A DNA stretch of 64,000 nucleotides. Origin: Stercorarius parasiticus. Lineage: Eukaryota; Chordata; Aves; Charadriiformes; Stercorariidae. Below, piece by piece: positions 24,701 to 33,800 of this stretch (positions are counted from its first letter, which is position 1; the number at the start of each line of letters is the position of its first letter). The DNA lies in assembly GCA_013396915.1 (NCBI GenBank), contig VWZL01002834.1, positions 248,001 to 312,000 on the forward strand, written 5' to 3'. The translations under genes and the position numbers were made by a program. The notes below the pieces were generated by a model, which worked only from the letters and a program-made list of their open reading frames with translations, did not search any database and was not told the origin of the DNA.

Positions 24701-26775
24701 GAAGTAGGATTATCTTATTTTTTAGGTCAAAGCTGAAAATAGAAGATATAAAAGAAGCGAACAAAGCCTTGCAGGTTAGTAGTATTTGGAGGAAAGAAAA
24801 CCTTTTTTTTTTGACTGTTCCTTTTGAAATATTTTGTAAGCATGAATGAGAAGACTTCTCTCCAACAGCAGCTATTCAGAGGAGACTTGTATGACTTCCT
24901 CCAGTGGGAGAGAACCCCTCTAGCCTCAGGGGAAAAAGATACTCGGTTGCTTTTGATTTTTCTTGTTTGATGTACAGCTATGCATTTTGATACTTTTCTT
25001 GCACTGGTACACAGAGTTTATCTGGGACAGAATATGTTGCCAACTGATCTTAAATTATGTGCTACTTCTCAGTGATCAATAAATATTTAATCGCCCTAGG
25101 AATTAAATGAACTTGTAGCACCAAACTTGATCAAATATGATCTTTAATGTCAAGAGGTTTGGAACTTTCTTAAGAGTTATGCAGGGAGCACTTGAGAGCT
25201 GAGATTGTGTCTGCATGTGTTCGATCACACGGTGTGTCCCCTTGCGTATTATTTCAGTCCAAGTAAATTTCCAATTTTCTCTTTCCAAAAGGAAGGTAAA
25301 ACTTTAATGAAATTTCTTCCAACTTGTTTACGTGTGTGTGAAATTGTTTTGTTGATCAGATTCCTGGTTTAGACAGAAGGAAATTAACTGTTCTTGCCAC
25401 TGTCCTGGTTTTTTTGCTTCCCTGCATCCTGGCGACTGTTCCTATGCAATGGGCAGGGAAACACGCTTCAGCTCCAAGACGTGGATACCTCTCTGCTTTT
25501 CCCAGCTCAGCCATTGACCAGCTTTACTACCTCAAGCATATTCTCTTTGCACCTATTCCTGCTCTGTCTTGTCTCATAAGGTTTTGCAGTGTTTTGGAGC
25601 AGATTTGTACTGCTTTAGAGTGTCTTTGGGACATTGTGCTGGTCTCAGGGCATTGAGCAATTCAAGCAGTAAATGTACTGCTATTGATTTGTCTTGTCCC
25701 CTGGAAATCAAAGTTTAACTTCATCAGATATATATAGTTACGATATTTTTTTTCTCCAGGGACAGGTTTGGTTGAAGGACAAAGAGGCTACACATTGCAA
25801 GTTATGTGAAAAGGAATTTTCTCTTTCCAAAAGGAAGGTAAAACTTTAACAAAATTTCTCGCAACTTGTTTACATGTATTACGAGAAAAACATTAATTAT
25901 CTTAGAGGTGTGGCATGAAATGTCAACGCTCAGATGAATGCGTAGTTATTTTTGAGATGTCTTTCTAGTACTTTAATATGTACAATGCAGCTGGGGCGTC
26001 ATTTCAAAAGAAACACTGTCTTTTGGTGAAGTGCCACAAAGGAACATACCTAAAAATATTCATCGTACTTTGTGAAATCAGCATCTCCAGTGCTTGTCAG
26101 CTCTGGCGCTGTTAAAATCTGACACATGGAAGTCTATTTATGGCATTTTTTATACAATAGACAAAGCAATTACGAGCTTATTGACATTTTAAGTAAAATG
26201 TGATGTCAATTTCCATGCTTTATTCATGTGTGCAGGAATTTTTATTTTACCTTTTTATGTTAAATCTCAATTAGCTGCCTCACACAGAATTATCCAGTCT
26301 CTTGAATATTGTTGCTTATATTATATTTTTATATAGCAGAGTGTGTTCTTAATCCAGGGATTGAACAAAATCTGCAAAGCATATACATACATATAAACAA
26401 AAATATGCGGTCCTAGACAGACCATCTATCTATGATGCAATTTTAGGATTGTGTCATAGGTTGGGATTTAGATGAATTATCTTTTGAAAACCGATTCTGT
26501 GCTCAGAACAAAGAAGTGGAAGGAATCGCATTTCAGGCTGCTCTGTGTATATTGTTTATTGGTATCCAATTACCAAGTACATTTCCATTGTGAATTTTAA
26601 TTTTTTTTCCCCTTTTTCCCCTTTTCTTTAGCATCATTGTAGAAACTGTGGTGAGATCTTCTGTAATGCCTGTTCTGACAATGAACTGCCTCTGCCTTCT
26701 TCCCCAAAGCCTGTTCGGGTCTGTGATTCCTGCCATGCAATACTTATACAGCGGTGCTCTTCCAATGTGCCGTAA
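766..26775 (+). CDS. RUFY2: RUFY2, RUN and FYVE domain-containing protein 2 (18 coding exons, 606 aa)
   Basis: RUFY-family proteins are endosomal adaptors: the RUN domain and coiled coil bind small GTPases and motor or trafficking partners, and the FYVE finger binds PI3P on early endosomes. Joining 766-769, 3367-3540, 4024-4141, 5677-5778, 7054-7177, 9326-9387, 9999-10064, 11838-11907, 13142-13243, 14035-14151, 15285-15452, 16917-17014, 21005-21124, 22925-23054, 23646-23740, 24726-24774, 25760-25837 and 26632-26775 gives 1821 nt, exactly 607 codons with stop. Every junction is GT-AG and keeps frame. The RUN domain covers about residues 35-170, heptad-rich coiled coil about 195-530, and FYVE about 535-600. 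The FYVE signatures are all intact: WLKD (537-540), RKHHCRNCG (558-566), RVC (588-590) and the zinc-binding Cys pairs. Length matches the mammalian 606-residue form. A FYVE-less alternative end lies in intron 12. Confidence 0.97.
770..3366 (+). other. RUFY2 intron 1
   Basis: This is the first, CpG-island-bearing intron (2.6 kb). It holds the genuine copy of the 230-bp artefactual duplication at 1029-1258 and then ordinary AT-rich sequence. Short frames within it show no coding support, and no dispersed repeat was recognised. Confidence 0.8.
1029..1258. repeat. Second copy of the exact 230-bp duplication (likely the genuine locus)
   Basis: It is identical to 464-693. It lies in RUFY2 intron 1, starting about 260 bp after the exon 1 donor, and is continuous with unique sequence on both sides. 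Confidence 0.75.
3367..3540 (+). CDS. RUFY2: RUFY2 coding exon 2 (residues 2-59)
   Basis: Acceptor TTATCTTAG and donor AAAG|GTGTGG. It encodes the N-terminus and the beginning of the RUN domain, including [17 protein letters not shown] and the stretch [15 protein letters not shown] second in-frame ATG (residue 17) lies in this exon. Confidence 0.97.
4024..4141 (+). CDS. RUFY2: RUFY2 coding exon 3 (residues 60-98)
   Basis: Acceptor TTTTCCTAG and donor AA|GTAAGT. It encodes the central RUN domain segment with [18 protein letters not shown] and VRDLPGLK. Confidence 0.97.
5577..5660 (-). mobile_element. CR1 LINE 3'-end fragment next to RUFY2 exon 4
   Basis: A reverse-oriented CR1 3' terminus is recognisable from TAGAATCATGGAATAGTTTG, followed by GGTTGGAAGGGACC and GGTCATCTAGTCCAAC. 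These match the same segment of the longer CR1 at 14303. The clear match runs to about 5640. Weaker similarity (GGGGACTATTTGTCTTCA against GGGACATCTTCA) suggests it continues to about 5660. Exon 4 begins at 5677, so this element abuts the polypyrimidine tract. Confidence 0.85.
5677..5778 (+). CDS. RUFY2: RUFY2 coding exon 4 (residues 99-132)
   Basis: Acceptor CTTTTTTTTCAG and donor AG|GTAAAC. It encodes the RUN segment [20 protein letters not shown] and the following [15 protein letters not shown]. The sequence upstream of the short pyrimidine tract is CR1-derived. Confidence 0.97.
7054..7177 (+). CDS. RUFY2: RUFY2 coding exon 5 (residues 133-174)
   Basis: Acceptor TTCTTTAACAG and donor CAA|GTAAGT. 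It encodes the C-terminal part of the RUN domain, with [19 protein letters not shown] and then [20 protein letters not shown]. Confidence 0.97.
9326..9387 (+). CDS. RUFY2: RUFY2 coding exon 6 (residues 175-194)
   Basis: Acceptor TTTCCCCTAG and donor AG|GTATGT. It encodes [20 protein letters not shown], the linker after the RUN domain. The 62-nt length keeps the frame with both neighbours. Confidence 0.96.
9999..10064 (+). CDS. RUFY2: RUFY2 coding exon 7 (residues 195-216)
   Basis: Acceptor TTGCTTTAG and donor AA|GTAAGT. It encodes [20 protein letters not shown], the start of the coiled-coil region. Confidence 0.96.
11476..11500. other. 25-N assembly gap in RUFY2 intron 7
   Basis: A run of 25 N characters is followed by a G8 run. 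Its true length is unknown. It lies well away from exon boundaries. Confidence 0.99.
11838..11907 (+). CDS. RUFY2: RUFY2 coding exon 8 (residues 217-240)
   Basis: Acceptor TTCTCTTTCAG and donor GAG|GTATTT. It encodes [20 protein letters not shown] and IEE, heptad-patterned coiled coil. Confidence 0.96.
13142..13243 (+). CDS. RUFY2: RUFY2 coding exon 9 (residues 241-274)
   Basis: The acceptor follows a long T-rich tract ending CCCAG; the donor is GAG|GTATGT. It encodes [20 protein letters not shown] and then [14 protein letters not shown], a coiled-coil segment. Confidence 0.96.
14035..14151 (+). CDS. RUFY2: RUFY2 coding exon 10 (residues 275-313)
   Basis: Acceptor ATCTTTGTAG and donor CAA|GTAAGT. 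It encodes [20 protein letters not shown] and then [19 protein letters not shown], coiled coil. Confidence 0.96.
14300..14812 (-). mobile_element. CR1 LINE, 5'-truncated copy in RUFY2 intron 10
   Basis: This is a reverse-oriented CR1 of about 0.5 kb. The terminal ATTCTATG-type repeat unit lies at its left (14300-14315), as expected for the 3' end of a minus-strand copy. On the minus strand 14386-14772 is an uninterrupted frame of about 129 codons that resembles the C-terminal tail of the CR1 ORF2 polyprotein, downstream of the reverse transcriptase core ([39 protein letters not shown]). The endonuclease and RT core are missing, so it cannot be autonomous. No target-site duplication is evident, which is usual for CR1. 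It lies only about 150 bp after exon 10. Confidence 0.95.
15285..15452 (+). CDS. RUFY2: RUFY2 coding exon 11 (residues 314-369)
   Basis: Acceptor TGTTTTATAG and donor CAG|GTAAAG. It encodes 56 residues of coiled coil, including [20 protein letters not shown] and [20 protein letters not shown]. Confidence 0.97.
16917..17014 (+). CDS. RUFY2: RUFY2 coding exon 12 (residues 370-401)
   Basis: Acceptor TTTGTAACACAG and donor AAAG|GTACAG. It encodes [20 protein letters not shown] and then [12 protein letters not shown]. The exon ends two bases into a codon (AG) that becomes Arg with exon 13, or Ser with the alternative exon at 17867. Confidence 0.96.
17867..17975 (+). CDS. RUFY2: RUFY2 alternative terminal exon giving a FYVE-less 437-aa isoform
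   Basis: After a very long pyrimidine-rich tract (about 17755-17850) an AG at 17865-17866 is followed by a 109-nt frame that joins exon 12 in frame (AG|T gives Ser). It runs [19 protein letters not shown] and then [17 protein letters not shown] before TGA at 17973-17975. Exons 1-12 plus this exon total 1314 nt, exactly 438 codons. The junction LEQSDKDL closely resembles the LEQSEKDL that begins the short C-terminus of the FYVE-less RUFY3 (Singar-type) isoform as I remember it, so a homologous alternative last exon is likely. There is no canonical AATAAA nearby: the variants GATAAA (18012) and AATATA (18051) are close, and AATAAA is at 19271. Confidence 0.75.
21005..21124 (+). CDS. RUFY2: RUFY2 coding exon 13 (residues 402-441)
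   Basis: The acceptor TTACACCAG has a purine-rich, weak upstream tract; the donor is CT|GTAAGT. It encodes [20 protein letters not shown] and [19 protein letters not shown], coiled coil. It is the first exon specific to the FYVE-containing isoform. Confidence 0.95.
22531..22550 (+). repeat. (GGTT)5 tetranucleotide microsatellite
   Basis: Five uninterrupted GGTT units lie in RUFY2 intron 13. Confidence 0.95.
22925..23054 (+). CDS. RUFY2: RUFY2 coding exon 14 (residues 442-485)
   Basis: Acceptor CATATTCTAG and donor AAA|GTAAAT. It encodes [20 protein letters not shown] and then [19 protein letters not shown], followed by NLKK. Confidence 0.96.
23646..23740 (+). CDS. RUFY2: RUFY2 coding exon 15 (residues 486-516)
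   Basis: Acceptor TTTGGTTTAAG and donor GA|GTAATT. It encodes [20 protein letters not shown] and then [11 protein letters not shown], the distal coiled coil. Confidence 0.95.
24726..24774 (+). CDS. RUFY2: RUFY2 coding exon 16 (residues 517-533)
   Basis: A short 49-nt exon with acceptor TATTTTTTAG and donor CAG|GTTAGT. It encodes [17 protein letters not shown] and ends on a complete codon. Confidence 0.95.
25273..25335 (+). repeat. 63-bp duplicate of the RUFY2 exon 17 donor region
   Basis: This stretch matches 25815-25877 at 58 of 63 positions by eye. The first 23 bases are identical to the last 23 bases of exon 17 and are followed by the same GTAAAAC donor. With the acceptor TATTATTTCAG at 25257 it would define a 38-nt pseudoexon, 25258-25295, with an in-frame TAA as its third codon. 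Confidence 0.9.
25760..25837 (+). CDS. RUFY2: RUFY2 coding exon 17 (residues 534-559, first half of FYVE)
   Basis: Acceptor TTTTTTCTCCAG and donor AAG|GTAAAA. It encodes [20 protein letters not shown] and then SLSKRK: the FYVE WxxD motif, the first zinc-binding Cys pair and the start of the R(K/R)HHCR motif, which is completed by exon 18. The last 23 nt and the donor are duplicated 540 bp upstream. Confidence 0.97.
26632..26775 (+). CDS. RUFY2: RUFY2 coding exon 18 (residues 560-606, second half of FYVE, stop)
   Basis: The acceptor CCTTTTCTTTAG follows a long pyrimidine tract. It encodes [20 protein letters not shown], the loop [18 protein letters not shown], and the tail IQRCSSNVP, ending in TAA. 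All remaining zinc ligands (C562, C565, C570, C573, C590, C593) and the basic PI3P-binding motif are present. Confidence 0.97.
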   Translation, partial: HHCRNCGEIFCNACSDNELPLPSSPKPVRVCDSCHAILIQRCSSNVP

Positions 26776-28315
26776 GATTATTTTACAAGGTATTTATTAC
26801 CTTTTGGTATTTAGCTAATCCTTTAAAAAAAAAATAACAAAACACCAACTAAAGAATGTGCAGCACTATTTCCAGAATTTCAGGTAAGCAGTCTAGAGTT
26901 GCGTTTTCAAGGTGTTGTGGAGGAGTTACTTGTCTGCTTCCTGTTGAAACAAATAGAGAACACGGGACCCAAAGACAGAAAATGCACGTGTTAAAAGTAC
27001 GGATGACAATACTCGTGTAACAAATGGCTCTGAAGCTCTTTTGGAGAAAGCAGGGCAGTTTATGGAGGAGACTCAGTGTTACCCAGTATTTGATGAGTAA
27101 CTTTGTCGTGATGATGATCTTGAAAGATGACACACTTACTCGCTTTTACAGACTAGTCTGCAGCAAGTCCAACCTAATTGTGCTGCAGAACGTGCCTGCG
27201 ATATGCTGTTGTGAAGCAAAACTCTGCGGTAGCTAGTTTTAAATTGTACTTTAAAACAGTAACGCAATTAATGCAGTGGTCCAGTAAATTGTTGCCAAAT
27301 ACCGTATTTGTTTACTTCTCCTCAATTATGAAGATTTGATACATCCAAGGATATTGCACTGACAACTCTGTAGCCACAGGTGTAAGGGGAGCTGTTGTCA
27401 GACAGGTAACAAATGGTGCCTTGAGGCACTGCATGAAGGAAGGTGAATTTTGCTGAATGATTTTTTTTTTTAATTAACTATTAATTTGACATATGTTTCC
27501 CTTAAAAGGGATGGCCATTACAAAATTTTTGCCTCACATTGTCTGTAACCTTGAACAAGCGCCTTTGCATTATTTTCATGGAAGTCCTGCTTTCGAGCTT
27601 GTAGGTGTAGTCACTGTACAGCTCTAGAAGCAGAAGGAATCTGCCACCAAAAGAGACTAGGATTAAATACTGGGGACCGCATCCATCCTGTGTCGGACAG
27701 GAGGATTCTTCCTTATTTTGTTGTCATCTTGCTCAGACTTTCAGAGTTGGTTCCTAAACTACTTTTTTTTTCCCTTGAGCACTTTTGAGTATGTCTAGGT
27801 CTGACCACTCTTTGCACTGATATTCTGTGGTAACTCCTGCTGGAATGTAAATCCTTACTCTTCCTATAGGCAAATACAAATACATCCACTGATAAATTGT
27901 CCTTGCTTCCATGTCACTGCACCGGCACCGATCTCCCCTCTTGCCTTTAGCTGCTCATACCATGGGCTCCAGCCCTGTGATCTCCACGTGCTGGTGGGCA
28001 GAGCTGTTGGCCTGGTGCTTCCTCCAGCCGGGGGCTTGGAACGATCTTAACAGGAGAAGGGAGGCTTTGAAACCAGTCTTTTAATTGTTCTTGCACTTCA
28101 TTTAGCTTAGCTTTGTCCTTTGAGGGTAAGTGTTTAGTTCATGTTCTAAAAGCTCACAGAGCCGTTCTTTTGAACACCTCAGTGTAGTTGCTTGTGTAGC
28201 TTTTGTAAAGAAAAATGTTTTTAAAATCACCTGATGTAACTTTTTTGTAAAATACAAATGTTGTAAATCTGTAAATAGCTTTTGGAAAAAAAATAAATGT
28301 TAATTGATCTGCAAC
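26776..28315 (+). other. RUFY2: RUFY2 3' UTR
   Basis: About 1.5 kb of noncoding sequence runs from the stop to the poly(A) signal AATAAA at 28292-28297. Just before it, the sequence carries TTTTGTAAA-type U-rich segments typical of 3' ends. The cleavage site at about 28310-28320 is inferred. Confidence 0.7.
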
Positions 28316-28319
28316 TTAA

Positions 28320-29540
28320 CTGTGGGAATGTCACTTTATTTAAATTTGTAATTCAGAGTATTTTGAGTATTTTATTGTGACCTGTCCAAGTTGCTGAGAA
28401 AGCCTTCGCATACATTGAGTGGGGGGTGACCCTGCTAATGGTGTCACAAAACCCGTGCTGCTCACGTGCCTCCTGGCAGCATTCCCGGTGTTTTCCAGTG
28501 GGCTTCATGTGGGGCAGGCACAGAGGCAGCAGGGTTTGAGCCAGGATACAGAGGATGTTAAATCCATACTGATTTAGTAAGTTTTTCAAAAAGTATGCAA
28601 CTAAACAAAATTAATTTTAAAATAGGCAATTTTTTAAAATAAGAATTTATGTAACGCGCTATAAATTAAACGTCTATTCCTTAACTGCAGTCTTTTCCTC
28701 TCCTCTGTGCTGCCTTATTTGCATAGGAAAATGTCACTGAAGTAGCATGTAATTATTCAGATTGCTTTTATTGCCTCCAAGTAAAACTTCTGCCACGAAC
28801 AAACGGTGAATACTGTTATGTTCTGTGGTTTTATTTCCCTTAACATCAAACTACGTACCTGGCCTGCTTTTAGCAGCTTTTTGGACAACCACATTATGGC
28901 TTCAAAGGTTCAGGGCTGCACAGTGCTGCTGGGACAGGGTGGAGTGTCAGGGCAGAAGGGACAGGGCCCTCTGAGGGGAGTCACGGCCCAGGGCACTGGA
29001 ATTAATTCTGCTCGCCAAGACCCAAGTTCAGCACGATTCTGGTTGCCTGGAATTGCTTGGTTATATGCAACAGCTTGAAGCAGGACTCCCAACTGGTACT
29101 CAAAAGGTAAGTCTTGAGCAGGTGTTGATGTTCCCTCTCGTGAAATGGAATAGCATTTCCTCTCATGCGGAAATTTTGCAGATATCTGCTACGCCAATGG
29201 AAAAAACATGCTTCCATTAAGCGTAAATGTCCACTACCTTACTGCAAGATAATTTTTCCTGCAACTGGACTGACTCTTGTCCTGACCTTTGCCATCTTAG
29301 TTTTATGAAAGACATGCTTTTTCAGCAACAAACCAAGAACCCACTATTTTAAGAGCGTTGAGTTAAAACAAAGCCCTGTAAGACCACTGGTGGTAGGATC
29401 TCCTCTTCCCTCCCCTTCCTAACCAAAACACTCAGTCTTGGACAGCTTCCTCTGCCAATTACCCTCTCAGCTATTAGTTCCAATCTGACACAAGAACACA
29501 CTCTCTAGTGAAATAAACTCCATTCTCCTCTCTCCCACAA
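28320..29540. other. Tail-to-tail intergenic spacer between RUFY2 and HNRNPH3
   Basis: About 1.2 kb separate the RUFY2 poly(A) signal from the leftmost plausible HNRNPH3 poly(A) signal. A moderately GC-rich patch at 28900-29060 has no coding support in any frame. I recognise no gene or dispersed repeat here. Confidence 0.6.
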
Positions 29541-29547
29541 TACGACA

Positions 29548-29553
29548 TTTATT
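29548..29553 (-). terminator. HNRNPH3: Candidate HNRNPH3 poly(A) signal
   Basis: TTTATT on the + strand reads AATAAA for HNRNPH3 and would give a 3' UTR of about 1.25 kb. Other AATAAA hexamers on this strand at 30474-30479 and 30586-30591 could give shorter UTRs. Confidence 0.4.
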
Positions 29554-30795
29554 ACATATATAACACAGTACTAGCAAAACAGGTGACAGACTTTCAATAC
29601 CCAAGATCACATTTGACATTTTAAAGGGAGGCATTGAGGACAAAGCAGTTAATTTGGGAGATCACACTGGCTCAGAAGAATAAATACCTTTTCTCATTAC
29701 ACATCAGGTACGTTAAGTGTCTTCAAACAATGGTTTCTTACATATCTTACATGTCACAAATGCGCAAAAAGTTTCATCAACCTGTTTGGGTTATGTGTTA
29801 TTTAACAAGTATTGGGCTTATAGTTATTTTAGAGATACTTTGCTTCTCATGAGCTCGTCAATATAGTGGCTTGTCAGGTTTGGAACAAATACAGACAAAT
29901 CGGCTCTGTGCAGCAAAAAANCATGTTTAAATACAGTAATTTCATGAAAGAAAAAAAACCTCTAAATTGCTTCCAAATCCCCCACTCTTCCCAAAAGCAG
30001 TGTTTGTGAAAAACACACTGAAGTATAAGATAGCTTTGAATTAACTACTGTTTGACCTATTTCATGTTACCTAAAAGCTGTGCTAGCGTTTTAGTTTGCT
30101 TTGCAAGTTACAGGTGTGAAATGCAGTACCCACAGCTCTACGGCAAAGCATGGAAATAAACGTTGCTTGGTTTTGTGAGGCAGAAGCCTTGGGCAGCACG
30201 GGTTTACGCAGTTGTGCATTTGAAGATGATAGTAAATTGTGGTAGTACAAGGAAGCCAGAACAATTACTTTTAGCCTCCAGAGCTTTTACACCGCATTGA
30301 AAAATTACTACATACAACTTATCAAAAGGGTTTAGGAAAGATTGTTACTAAACAAACTAATCTATTCGTCTACCTTTTCCCCCCCTTAAACAAGTGAATT
30401 TTTCAAACTCATTCACTACACCAAAATTACATAGAACTGAATCGGTGTTCATAGGAGTTACAGTACAACCACCTTTATTGAACCATAGTACAACATCTTA
30501 AACCGACTGCAGTCTGGAATACGTAATACATCCTTAGGAGTAACTAGTATAAAAAGTATCAACATCAGTGGTTTGAATATAAAAATTTATTTAAAGTCAG
30601 AGTATGCAACAAATAAAACCTACAGAAAACAGATTTTCCCATCACAATCTGTTGCTTACCAAATAATATTGTGAAAACACATTCCTTCAGTCATTATAAA
30701 GTTCTTAAAATACAAAAGAAATTAAATTTTATAAGAAAGTCTAGTAGACCAGAGACTGTTTCTTCCAGGATGTTTTCTAGAAGCAAGGCTATCCT
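29554..30795 (-). other. HNRNPH3: HNRNPH3 3' UTR (left limit uncertain)
   Basis: AT-rich noncoding sequence follows the HNRNPH3 stop on the minus strand. The extent depends on which poly(A) signal is used. A single N lies at 29921. Confidence 0.5.
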
Positions 30796-30872
30796 TCAAT
30801 ACATTCCACGCCATCCTCCTCCACCCATACTGCCTTGCCCATAGTATCCTCCACTATTCCCACTGCCACGAC
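30796..30872 (-). CDS. HNRNPH3: HNRNPH3 last coding exon (residues 317-341, stop)
   Basis: Minus-strand acceptor TTGTTTGCAG. It encodes [20 protein letters not shown] and then WRGMY, ending in TGA at 30798-30796. This is the Gly-rich C-terminal tail. Confidence 0.97.
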
Positions 30873-33800
30873 CTGCAAACAATTGACACAAGGTCACGCA
30901 TACATACCTTAAAAAAAGAAAAAATGTGATGGGTAGTACACAACAGTTAGTTGATGACTCAACTTACACTAAAACAACAATACTTCAGCACTAATTTTCT
31001 TAGACAAGCATTTGCTGCAATAGCAAAATGCATAAACCCCCAAGTTATTTACAGTTTAAATTAAACCTCTATGCCTCTTCCCTTTCTCCCAGCAAAAATA
31101 CTCCACAGCACACAAAACCCACCGCCCTCCCCAGCCATCCATCAGAAGACGGATGCAGCAACATTTTAATGAAATACATTTAAAACAGAACTGTTACTTA
31201 CTATATCCGCCCAAGCCATCGGGAGTTCCGTATCCGCCACTGTAATTGCTACCCATTCCCATTCTACCAACAGAGCCATAACCTTGATCTGAAAAGCAGG
31301 AAGGGCATCGTTACAAGCCTGGAACTCATGAGACTCGGCAAAGCATCAGCTAAGTCTGGAATTGATGCATACCCATTCCATCCCTGCCATATCCTCCCAT
31401 TCCAGAGCCACCTCCAGCAGTTGAATTCAGGAATAGTTCAATATATCGATGCTCTGTAGGAAACAAAAAAGCCTTACTTTGTATTTTGTTTCAGACACCA
31501 GAAGCATGGAGGTATTAAAGCAAAAGAAAACACCCAACCTACAAGTTAACAGTTAAAAGTGAGTCTGAAATGTGATAAATGGCAGAAGTCTTACGGTTTG
31601 TGTATTTACTGCACAGCAACTGAAGTTAAATGCTGTTTAACCCCTTATATACCCTACTAAAGCCTGGTCGATGAAAGCTTTAAGTGAACACGACACTCAC
31701 GCATGTGATTTTTATCCTTAGACATGGCAGCTACTGCATCCTCATGTGTTACAAATTCCACATCTGCCTCTCCTGTGGCTCTTCCATCTGCCCCAATATC
31801 AATGTGAACTCTTATAGGATTTAACGGTGAGAAGAACTAAGAATAAAAACAAGAAATAAATCGCATTAATGCAGAATTCAAGCCAGGTACCTTTTTTCCC
31901 CCCATCCCAGTGGTGAGTGGAGCACTACATTAACTTCATCTCATCCTACCACGATAATTTAATTACTGATTTCCAAAGTATTATTTAGTGATAGTGGACC
32001 TTCAACATTAGGTTGATCTACACTTACAATCTATTATTATTTACCCAACTCAAAGAGCTGCAGCTAGAGTTTGAGGAGCTTTCTTTAAAGGCAAAGATAC
32101 AAACAAAAATTCCTGCCCACACACATTGCTTTAAGCAACAAGTTCTAACATGATGCCATCCTGGAAAAGGAAAACAATCGTTTTGTTTCTGAAGAAGCAG
32201 AGCCAAATAGATTTCTCAAAGCAAGGACATATTTATGGAATGCAAAAAAAGCTGTCAGTCAGACTGCTCTTCCTTGCTGCAGAACTCAGAGATACAGTGA
32301 TCTTTCTGACTAACAGCCTTTCTACCAAACAGTATGTGCAAACGAGCCTTTGGCGTACTACTGAAGTACTACTCATTAATTTGCAATAATGTACTCTGCA
32401 TCAAAGCCTGAAGTCTGGCCCTTGTTCTTGTTTAGACTAAAGAAAACAAACTGACAGAAGAAAATATAGCTCAATTTAAAAGAAAAGAAACAAAAAAAAT
32501 CAAACCCAAAAAGAGCACAAGCTTAAGACTGGAGTTCTGTATATGTAATACATAGGTGCAACTAATAAAGATGGACCCCTCCCGTAGAGAGGCTATGTTT
32601 CAACTAGACTTTATATCCCAGGAAAACTTTCCCCCCTACAATTACCACATCTACATCTGACACAAGAATGTATTCCCAAAATCTGGCAGATGCACTTTTA
32701 TCTGCCATCCTGATCTCTTATGAGTAATGTGATACCGTCCCTTCCAGCTGAACACAGCTCCCTACACTCTTCCCACACTGTCCCTCCAAGAATAAGTTTC
32801 AGGTCAACTAACAAATGTACAAACTACAATCAGAGTTTCGCATCTGCTATTGCTCTTTTACAAAATTATTAATCTTCAATTAAGCTTAAACAAACTTCTG
32901 AAAGCCTTAAAATGAGGCTATTGATTGCAACAACTGCTCTCTTTCCCCAGTACACCTTTTATGGAAATGAGAGAGCAAAGAGTACAGAGATTACCGTTAA
33001 ATATAGTCTGTCTGACTATAATCCTACCTCAAACATTACCTTTATAAAAGCTCATTTACTCTGTAAAACATAAAGGGCTGTGACTTTAGTTAGCAGATGT
33101 GTTTGAGCTATCAATCACTTCTTTGAGAACTTCAACCGAGTTTGGAATAGGAAAGACAAGAACATGGAAACTCTTGGCATTAGAAAGCTTTTTTACCCAT
33201 TGTACTTACATTTGCAATATCATTTTCTGTTGCTCGAAAAGGCAGTCCTCTCATGTGAACAAAATGACCGCCACCATGGAAACCAGACCCAGCATCTCCA
33301 CCGTAGCCATGTCCTCCCATACCTATTAAAAAACCCAAAACAAACAAAACCACACACCTCTAAGATCATCATGAAAAGCCAGGAAAGTCACTGATGTTTT
33401 CCTGAAAGCACTCACTTTATGCCACTGAATGGAAGATGTTTACACCTCCTGTCTGTCAACCCAAACACCTAATCAGAAGATAACCTAAGCAATATATTTA
33501 CTTTTCCTGAGATTCCCCAATCCCTCCTTTTTAACAAAACCTTCTTTCTTTACAAAATAATCTAACGAAGCATGATTTCTGTCTTGAAAATACTATGTCT
33601 TCCAACTCAAATAATATAAAAATCTTTTTAAACAAACTATTAAAAATTGTTTTTTACCTCTCCCATCTCTCATTCTGTCATCATAGCCATCATTTCCATA
33701 GCCATAGTTATTATAGCCACCATAATCATCAAAGCCACCATATCCTGTGCAATGGAGAGAAAGGAAGGAATGACTACATTAGTATTCAAAATTCACAGAG

